Below are positions 56,663 through 64,000 of a stretch of 64,000 bases of DNA, in pieces. The position numbers and the translations under genes are program-made. The DNA is taken from contig OX439040.1 of the NCBI GenBank assembly GCA_949317995.1, positions 55,834,089 through 55,898,088 on the forward strand. The letters are read 5' to 3'. Under the pieces are notes generated by a model that was given only the letters and a program-made list of their open reading frames with translations, did no database searches and was not told the origin of the DNA. The first letter of the stretch is position 1. Each line of letters starts with the position of its first letter. The stretch comes from Acholoe squamosa (lineage: Eukaryota; Annelida; Polychaeta; Phyllodocida; Polynoidae).

Positions 56663-56962
56663 AGGTCGAATCCCACACGGCAATCTGGGGCTCCAAAATC
56701 TCTGCAGTTGGTCGCAACACATGTTACTCCAGATATCCCATAAGCATACTTTTGCGATTTTTGGACAGAAAATATTACATACACAGCGATATAAGCATTG
56801 ATCAAGGCATGATATCTCAAATGGTTTACAAGAAAACGCAACTGTGTGCCTGTGTTCTTTACACCCTCTTGTAGTTTTTGAGAAGCGATTATTCGTGAAG
56901 TATATAAAATCGTAAACGGTTGCAAATCGAGAGATTTTGGAGCCCTATATAAGATTCGACTC
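56663..56962. repeat. GGTCGAAT family, diverged copy
   Basis: AGGTCGAATCCCACACGGCA at the start, inverse AGATTTTGGAGCCCTATATAAGATTCGAC at the end with several mismatches. Internal AGCATTGATC as in the long form. Confidence 0.6.
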
Positions 56963-57224
56963 ATGGAAAGTTGCTCCTGATGAGCAAAACGTAGCCTGAG
57001 TAATGATGCCTCGAGGCTTCCAGCAACTCTTTAGCTACCTTCTCCCTACCAGGTGTTCGGTGATGCATCAGCTGCCAAATAGGCTAGGATCGAGACCATG
57101 CAGGGCCTTCTTGTATTATGTTTCTTCCCAAGGTTACTTAGATGGCAACACTGAGGTCTGAGTTTCGTACTTCCATTGTAATCCGAATGCCTTGCTGCCT
57201 CTGTCTCTCCCTGGTTCTTTGTTG

Positions 57225-57239
57225 CCCCCCCCCCCCCCA
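57225..57239. repeat. C-run in pyrimidine-rich tract
   Basis: Homopolymer C followed by a CT-rich stretch to about 57300. Frames through it are compositional only. Confidence 0.8.
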
Positions 57240-57437
57240 CTCATCCCCTCCAGTTTCCTCCTCCCTGCTCCCACCTCATTCCTATAGCCGTACTTCTGCC
57301 TCCATTTTCCTTTCATTCAGTGCAGACTTTTCAGGGTGCATTATTTAACACCTGGTACCCATCAGCTCACTGTTATCAGTCCTTATCTCGCAAGGTATAA
57401 GCTTCAGCAGGGGTCAGCCCACTAAGGAATCCGCTAA

Positions 57438-57679
57438 AGGTCGAATCCCACATGGCGATTTAGGGCTCAAATATCTCTGTGATTTTGTCCCTTGCACTCT
57501 TGGGGCTTTCCTGAGCCCATATATCGCAAGGATAACTGCTTAATTGGTCTTAATTCAGTGTTGGATTCGGTATAAGTTGAACAATCCTTGCGATCTAGGA
57601 GCCCAGGAAGACCCCAAAATCGCAAGGGACAAAATCGCAGAGATATTTGAGCCCTAAATCGCCATGTGGGATTCGACCT
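57438..57679. repeat. GGTCGAAT family, 242-bp copy
   Basis: Near-perfect foldback: AGGTCGAATCCCACATGGCG ... CGCCATGTGGGATTCGACCT. Flanked by TAA on both sides, though other copies do not show a consistent duplication. Confidence 0.9.
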
Positions 57680-58021
57680 TAACCGGGAATATTATCACTA
57701 TTTGTATTACTAGTAACGGCTACACATGGTATAAAAATGAATAATGCATAGTGCCAAATATTATCTCTTATATGTTTGTATATTCAAGACAATGTCACAA
57801 TAATATTGTGTTGACCTATAGTATTCATAATATCACCAGAAAACATATTACCATGTGCTGAGCATGCGTATTCTATATTGTTCTCCGGCAATTTAGTTAA
57901 TCACAGTCAGAGAGATAACTGTGTAGACCATATTCTTGGCTGATAAGCACATAATTCATGTACCTGATAACATTCAGGGGAAACGCTTTATATATGGGAG
58001 TTCACAGTAGAATCTGGTTTA

Positions 58022-58357
58022 AGGTCCAATCCCACATGGCGAAAAATGGCTAAAATATCTCTACGATTTTGAATCTCTTGCGATTTTGGGACCTACCCCA
58101 AATTCGCAAGGATATAACCGCACTAGGGGGTATAGAACACAAGGACTCTGTTGCGTTTATTCATGTACTCCTTGGCCTTTGTTGATGTTTATATCTCTGT
58201 GCATTATGCATTCCCGGGCCTAAAATCACAAAAAAGTACTTTTGATCTTTATATCCTACTGTAGTTATATCCTTGCAAATTTGGGGTTCAAAAATCACAA
58301 GAGTTTCAAAAATCGCAGAGATATTTCATCCCTTTTACGCCATGTGGGATTCGACCT
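58022..58357. repeat. GGTCGAAT family, 336-bp copy
   Basis: AGGTCCAATCCCACATGGCG ... inverse. Interior resembles the long form (CAAATTCGCAAGGATATAAC, GATGTTTATATCTCTG). Confidence 0.8.
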
Positions 58358-58612
58358 ACATCAATTTAGCTGGGTGTAGGATAAAGTGTGCACTGGCATT
58401 TAGAGTTTTTGTTATGCAAAATATTAATGATGATTCCTTTTTTAGGATTAGAGCACATGAACGTTGATGAATAATTGTTCAGAGGGAGGGTATGGCCCTT
58501 ATGTGATGGTAGCAAACTCCCAATTAAAATTCGGTGTAAAATATCTGAGAATGAGTGCGTCCTTCGTTGTTCTGTTTCTACTCCAAACGATCATTTTATC
58601 AAAGGCATGTAA

Positions 58613-58854
58613 AGGTCGAATCCCACATGGTGATTTAGGGCTCAAATATCTCTGCGATTTTGTCCCTTGCACTCTTGGGGCCTTCCTGAGCCCCTATATC
58701 ACAAGGATAACTGCTTAATTGGTCTCAATTCACTGTTGGATTCAGTATAAGTTGAACAATCCTTGCGATCTAAGAGCCCAGGAAGACTCCAAAATCGCAA
58801 GGGACAAAATTGCAGAGATATTTGAGCCCTAAATCGCCATGTGGGATTCGACCT
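58613..58854. repeat. GGTCGAAT family, 242-bp copy
   Basis: Same length and loop as 57438-57679, with a few substitutions. It lies 24 bp before the next copy. Confidence 0.9.
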
Positions 58855-58878
58855 ATAGTGATTTAATGAGGACCCAAA

Positions 58879-59120
58879 AGGTCGAATCCCACATGGCGAT
58901 TTATGGCTCAAATATCTCTGCGATTTTGTCCCTTGCATTCTTGATGACTTCCTGAGCCCCTATATCGCAAGGATAACTGCTTAATTGGTCTCAATTCACT
59001 GTTGGATTCGGTATAAGTTGAACAATTCTTGCGATCTAGGAGCTCAGGAAGACCCCAAAAATGCAAGGGACAAAATCTCAGAGATATTTGAGCCTTAAAT
59101 CGCCATGTGGGATTCGACCT
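58879..59120. repeat. GGTCGAAT family, 242-bp copy
   Basis: Same 242-bp form, in tandem with 58613-58854 across a 24-bp spacer. AAA on both sides. Confidence 0.9.
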
Positions 59121-61494
59121 AAAGAACCCTTACGTACAGTCGCTTCAATGCTTTACAGGTACATGTAGGAATCTTTTACGCAAAAATCTCCATAAACTGT
59201 ACCAAAATTTTATTCAGCCTATGCTGACACTGGTTATAGGTGGTGAGTGAGCCAGTGTTAAAGGTACTAGTCTAGCCATTTGCTATATACATAGCTGTGG
59301 CTAGTGTTTGTTACTGGAATGAAAGTCTATAGCATGTTTGCCATGCATATAAACAGAAAACCTTTAAAGCAAGTGACTACTTTGAACTGTGAAAGCATAT
59401 GACATCCATTTTACCCAACCCTTCGCCTCTGAGGGATTTGAAGTTCAATAATGAGTTAAATGGGTAATCCAGATCAGGAAGGAACTGCCTCCATCTATCA
59501 ACTAGGGTGACTGAAAAGCATTCTTATGAACTCAGGCCCTGTACTAAAGGCCCTTTGAATTCTTGTGATTGTGTATGACAGGCAATTTGAAGGGATAAAT
59601 ACTATATCTAAACCTCCTTTTCCCCGTCGTAATAATCACTTTATCTCAAGTCCGGTGGTACGAGGCAATGATTTAGATATAATACTGATAACGTCGACCA
59701 GGGTCGCCTGCTCTACATATCAGAATCCTCGCAATTATCTGATGAGTGCCAGTGCTATCTTAACCATGACACAATTGTTGATCTAAAGACTTGCTAGCGT
59801 TTATTGATCGGAATTCCCTCCGGTCCTGACCTGAAGAGGCTTTGGAAGTGTTTTCCTTTGCTTGTGTATTATTGAGAAAGAGCGAGCTCCCTTGATCTAA
59901 CCATTGTAGATCTACGTCCACTGTCGTTTGTTTTTGCCGAGTTATATATGGATATGTAATAAAGGAGACGCCTATATGGTGTCCCTTTTCCAACACAATT
60001 ACATATAGTGCTAAGTGAGATAATCTCCGTCTTTTCATGGCATAATGAGTAATTGGCACCATGTCATATTGGGAACGTATCTCACTTCAGTGACTACATC
60101 TATGAGTATCGCTAACCTAGCGATGTACCCTTATAAGTACTTATATCAAGTATTGTTAATGCCACTTTAGTTCCCCGTTACGAAGTGGTTCCATGGCAGA
60201 TATGCTGGTGGGCCTCTTTCCAAGCTAGATGATGTCACAAGACGTTGGAGTGACAAACTCTTTTTCACCACATGCACATAGAACACTTGAATCAACTGTT
60301 TGTTTTGTTAATCTTGACGTCCAGTCATTGTCTCATCTGAAAGATAGTGTACATGTATATGAGAGAAGTATATATAGAGTGGTAAGTTAAGACCTCGAAT
60401 GGTTAATAGACTGGCGTAAAAGGTATTTTATCAAACTGGGCACCATGGAGATCGTTTGTTATAAATACAGAATGAATTATCAAAGGGATAGATGTAGTCT
60501 GATGGGTCTTAAGTACTTTATCAGTACCCATTATAGATTCTCTTCTCTCTCCCTCCTTACCTGCTTGCTTCGTCTCCATCATCAAGTTCGTCTAGGAAAC
60601 GAAAAGCCTCATCTGCCACATGTTTACCTAGAATATAGTCATTAAATAGGTTAGGCACCTATTAATTTATGAAAATAATTTTATCATTACAAATCAACCT
60701 ATTATTTTCATTCATCCAAGATCAAGTGAGCATGTGTGTATGATGCATAGGCCTACATATCCATGCAATTACAATTATTTATATTGATGGCTAATGGAAG
60801 AACAACAAATGGACGGCACATTTCACTCTACACAATTATACATCACCCCACGCACCTTTAAACTTCTCAGCCATAATTATGCACATTTTGAGATAAATTG
60901 AGAATCCCTCAAAAGTAACATCACCAGCTAGGTCATTCACCTTTTCACCGTTATCAGATATCATGCATTTTATTTCAAGACCACGCCCTGCCAAATAATG
61001 GCAGGGTGTGGTCTTAAAAGGTCCAAAACTTAGTGACATCATTTGCAGAACCCCTATGATATGAATAGCTGATGGAACACCAACATTATGGAGGAACATA
61101 TAATCTGATGTAATTCATTACAACGTCAAAGCACCAAATACACACTAAAGCACATGCACCTGCAAATGATCGTCCTCGTATGCAATATCTTATCACCGTT
61201 CATCAGCCATTTCATTGTGAAAAGAATTCACTGGTTATTCCAGATACTTTGCCTATCCTACGGCTTCCGACAAAATATCATATGAACGTCGAATCCCACG
61301 ATCTTTAATACCGAGAAAGTTTCTTCAATTTAGTAACGTGTTGCAATTCATGACTGACACTGCATGTGGTGGCGTCAAAACTGACTGCATATAGTGACAG
61401 TATTCTGAAGGTCAAATCCCTTCATAAGTTATACTTATCTTGGTTTGTCCTTTATTCCTAATTCTATTTTTGTTTCCTCATTTTGTATTTGTAA
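59121..61494. other. Intergenic, no gene recognised
   Basis: Short frames without motifs. An inverted pair TTTCAAGACCACGCCCTGCC / GGCAGGGTGTGGTCTTAAAA at about 60972-61020 forms a small hairpin. Confidence 0.45.
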
Positions 61495-61603
61495 AGGTCG
61501 AATCCCACATGGTGAAAAATACCTGAAATATCTCTGCGATTTTGAATCTGTTGCGTTTGTGGGACCTTCCCAAAATTCGCAAGGGTTATAACACTAAAAA
61601 CCT
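61495..61603. repeat. GGTCGAAT family, left part, interrupted
   Basis: AGGTCGAATCCCACATGGTG through TTCGCAAGGGTTATAACAC, then interrupted by the palindrome at 61604. Family-like interior (TATAGAACACAAGC, CACAGAGATATAAGC) reappears near 62378-62430, so later insertions seem to have split it. Confidence 0.6.
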
Positions 61604-61877
61604 GGAAGATCCGAAACTAGTCAGCAGTGATGACTTTAGGTCCTCAGGTTAACAATACCTAAAACAACTACCTTAGGTGGTCAAAATAATGGCTTAAGGT
61701 CATCAACTTGATGACCTAAGTCATCAGTATGACAACTCTGTATTGTCAGTATTGTCATACTGACGGGTTAGGTTGTCAGGTTGATGACCTAGAGTCATCA
61801 TTTTGACCACCTAAGGTAGTTGTTTTATGTATTGTCAACCTGAGGACCTAAAGTTGCTGACTAGTTTCGGATCTTCC
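61604..61877. repeat. 274-bp foldback element
   Basis: GGAAGATCCGAAACTAGTCA pairs with TGACTAGTTTCGGATCTTCC. Arms of about 130 bp continue through ACTACCTTAGGTGGTC and its inverse, with internal GATGACCTA / TAGGTCATC repeats. Confidence 0.85.
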
Positions 61878-62835
61878 ATTGAGTGAAAAGCAACAGGGTA
61901 CACGTATATGGGACTAGCACATTGCTAGTGCTAAGGGAATCAGCTAGGTGTCTTATGTAGTCAGGGGCTATTTCATCACTTGGCCTCTTTGTATAGTCTA
62001 GTTTGTCAGCCTGCCAATTAATTGCTATCCATGGGTTTTTTTCTATAAATTATATGCATGGATTCTCCATATCAACAGCTTTAAGGAGATGATCTAGAAG
62101 TAGAATAGCTATTTGAAATAAAAGAGCAATAGATCATTGAAATTTCTGTTGAATACCACAGGTGAGCCAATCAGGCCATTGTCTCCCTATCAGTGTTATC
62201 ACTTTACTTCACACCTCAAACAATGGAGGGGTACTGTGGGTGATTAAGATAAGGGGCAGGGTGCATCTTATCAGTCTTATCACTGATCATTGTTCTGGAG
62301 GCTGATAAAAAAATTACCCAGAATGCCCTGCTCTGGAGTCGATGGCGGCCTCCATAGCCTAATATGCTAATGCCCTATAGAACACAAGCATTTCAGAAAA
62401 TATATAATTCACAGAGATATAAGCATAAACAAACAGTCTTTGCCAAATCCCGCCGGAAACTGTTTATAGCCGTCTAAATGGCTCTTGGGCCGACATACAT
62501 TGTCAGACTGCCAGACCAAATGTCTGGCTGTCATTTTCAGACCTTGGGCTACATCCCATTTTTTCGGCATTTAAATCGAAACCATTATTAAGGGGTTTAC
62601 AGTGTTAAACAAAATGCATTAGCATATTATCCTTCTTTTCTCAGAACTTCATGAATCCTAAAGCTCGAATCCTACTTGGCGAAAAATGGCTGAAATATCT
62701 GGTTCTAGGGTTCAGGGCCCCTTTCAAAAAGGCCCCCGGACATTTAGCCCCCAGTCTCTTGGCCCCCAGGTCAAATGGCCTCCTAGCTTTTAGGCCCCCT
62801 GACATATGGCCGGAATTTGAATGTGGACATATATA
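61878..62835. other. Intergenic with repeat debris
   Basis: Contains a remnant of the GGTCGAAT family (about 62378-62430) and another family-like start at about 62660-62700, then CCCC-rich text (GGCCCCCGGACATTTAGCCC). No gene. Confidence 0.45.
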
Positions 62836-63805
62836 TGTATGTCACAGTGTGTTCCTGTACATCACATGTATGTCACAGTGTCTTCCTGTACGTCACATGC
62901 ACGTCACAGTGTGTTCCTGTATGACACGGTGTGTACCTGTACATCACATGTACGTCACAGTGTGTTCCTGTACATATAATGTACGTCACAGTGTGTTCCT
63001 GTACATCACATGTACGTCACAGTGTGTTCCTGTATGTAACATGTACGTCACAGTGTGTTCCTGTACGTCACATGTACGTCACAGTGTGTTCCTGTATGTC
63101 ACATGTACGTCACAGTGTGTTCCTGTATGTCACATGTACGTCACAGTGTGTTCCTGTATGTCACATGTACGTCACAGTGTGTTCCTGTACGTCACATGTA
63201 CGTCACAGTGTGTTTCTGTACGTCACATGTACATCACAGTGTGTTCCTGTATGTCACATGTACGTCACAGTGTGTTCCTGTATGTCACATGTACGTCACA
63301 GTGTGTTCCTGTATGTCACATGTACGTCACAGTGTGTTCCTGTACGTCACATGTACGTCACAGTGTGTTCCTGTACGTCACATGTACGTCACAGTGTGTT
63401 CCTGTACGTCACATGTACGTCACAGTGTGTTCCTGTATGTCACATGTACGTCACAGTGTGTTCCTGTATGTCACATGTACGTCACAGTGTGTTCCTGTAC
63501 GTCACATGTACATCACAGTGTGTTCCTGTATGTCACATACATGTACGTCACAGTGTGTTCCTGTACGTCACATGTACATCACAGTGTGTTCCTTTAGGTC
63601 ACATGTACGTCACAGTGTGCTCCTTTAGGTCACATGTACGTCACAGTGTGCTCCTTTAGGTCACATGTACGTCACAGTGTGTTCCTGTACGTCACATGTA
63701 CGTCACAGTGTGTTCCTGTACGTCACATGTACATCACAGTGTGTTCCTTTAGGTCACATGTACGTCACAGTGTGTTCCTGTATGTCACATGTATGTCACA
63801 CAGTG
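62836..63805. repeat. 31-bp minisatellite
   Basis: About 31 units of CCTGTACGTCACATGTACGT + CACAGTGTGTT, with Y/R variants (TATGTCAC, TACATCAC). Since 31 is not a multiple of 3 and the unit lacks stops, all three forward frames stay open for hundreds of bases. These frames are artefacts. Confidence 0.97.
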
Positions 63806-64000
63806 TCCCCCTGTATCTCCCTGTACACTCCCTGTACCTCGCTGTATGCTCCCTTTATACTCTTTGTACACTCTCTGTACCTTCTTGCATGCTCCCTGTA
63901 TGCTCCCTTTACACTCCCAAAATGCTCCCTGTACACTCCCTCTACCTTGCTGTATGCTCCCTTTATGCTCCCTTTACACTCCCCTTACACTCCTTGTACA
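63806..64000. repeat. CTCCCTGTA-type minisatellite
   Basis: Irregular repeats of CTCCCTGTACA / CTCCCTTTATG / CTTGCTGTATG running to the window end. In reverse complement it matches the style of the AGGGAGTGTAA tract at the LTR element insertion site (37088-37152 and 53168-53215). Confidence 0.85.

Noticed and set aside
62651-63659. Long Cys/Ser/Val-rich frames of 180-325 codons
   Set aside because: A 31-bp repeat without stops is open in all three frames. No independent evidence of a gene.
1-64000. CRISPR array
   Set aside because: The direct repeats present are contiguous minisatellites without unique spacers, and the genome is eukaryotic.

Overview
The window is a piece of an animal nuclear genome, about 40% GC by eye, gene-poor and crowded with repeats. 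One spliced gene is certain: an opsin with two spliceosomal introns and the retinal-binding lysine. Its sequence fits the tetraopsin (Opn5/neuropsin-like) group, which points to an invertebrate bilaterian, probably marine. The species cannot be fixed from the sequence alone.

Layout. 1-2.47 kb: no gene, one perfect long hairpin and one dispersed repeat. 2.47-6.75 kb: an array of about 26 units of roughly 140 bp, bounded by imperfect inverted repeats. 7.4-8.0 kb: two candidate last exons of an unrecognised gene. 10.6-12 kb: hairpin and MITE-like elements. 14.6-18.5 kb: the opsin gene, with hairpin clusters in intron 1. 19.6-22.9 kb: several foldback elements and two copies of a tRNA-derived SINE. 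26.6 kb: a second copy of a TTA-flanked MITE. 29.2-32.8 kb: a non-autonomous TIR element carrying a nested hairpin MITE.

The main object is at 37153-53163: a complete 16.0-kb LTR retroelement of Ty3/gypsy type. Its LTRs differ by three substitutions and two indels, and it is flanked by AGTT on both sides. It carries gag, a -1 frameshift site (GGGAAAC), and a pol ORF (protease, RT, RNase H, integrase with GPY/F module). Then comes a series of accessory ORFs: a charged pol extension, a two-C2H2 zinc-finger protein, two overlapping unknown proteins and a small basic protein. Next is a 343-residue ORF on the opposite strand with an acidic, activator-like C-terminus, and finally a 909-residue Env resembling baculovirus F proteins (furin site, coiled coil) but with two hydrophobic segments and a large C-terminal domain. 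This is a complex-retrovirus-like plan on a Ty3/gypsy backbone and the best candidate for an undescribed system. Two in-frame TAG codons, one inside gag and one at the end of pol, break otherwise open frames.

54.0-59.1 kb is a cluster of a foldback family sharing the GGTCGAATCCCACATGGCGA terminus; four copies are 242 bp and one sits inside another. The window ends in a 31-bp minisatellite (62.8-63.8 kb) and a CTCCCTGTA-type array related to the sequence into which the LTR element inserted.
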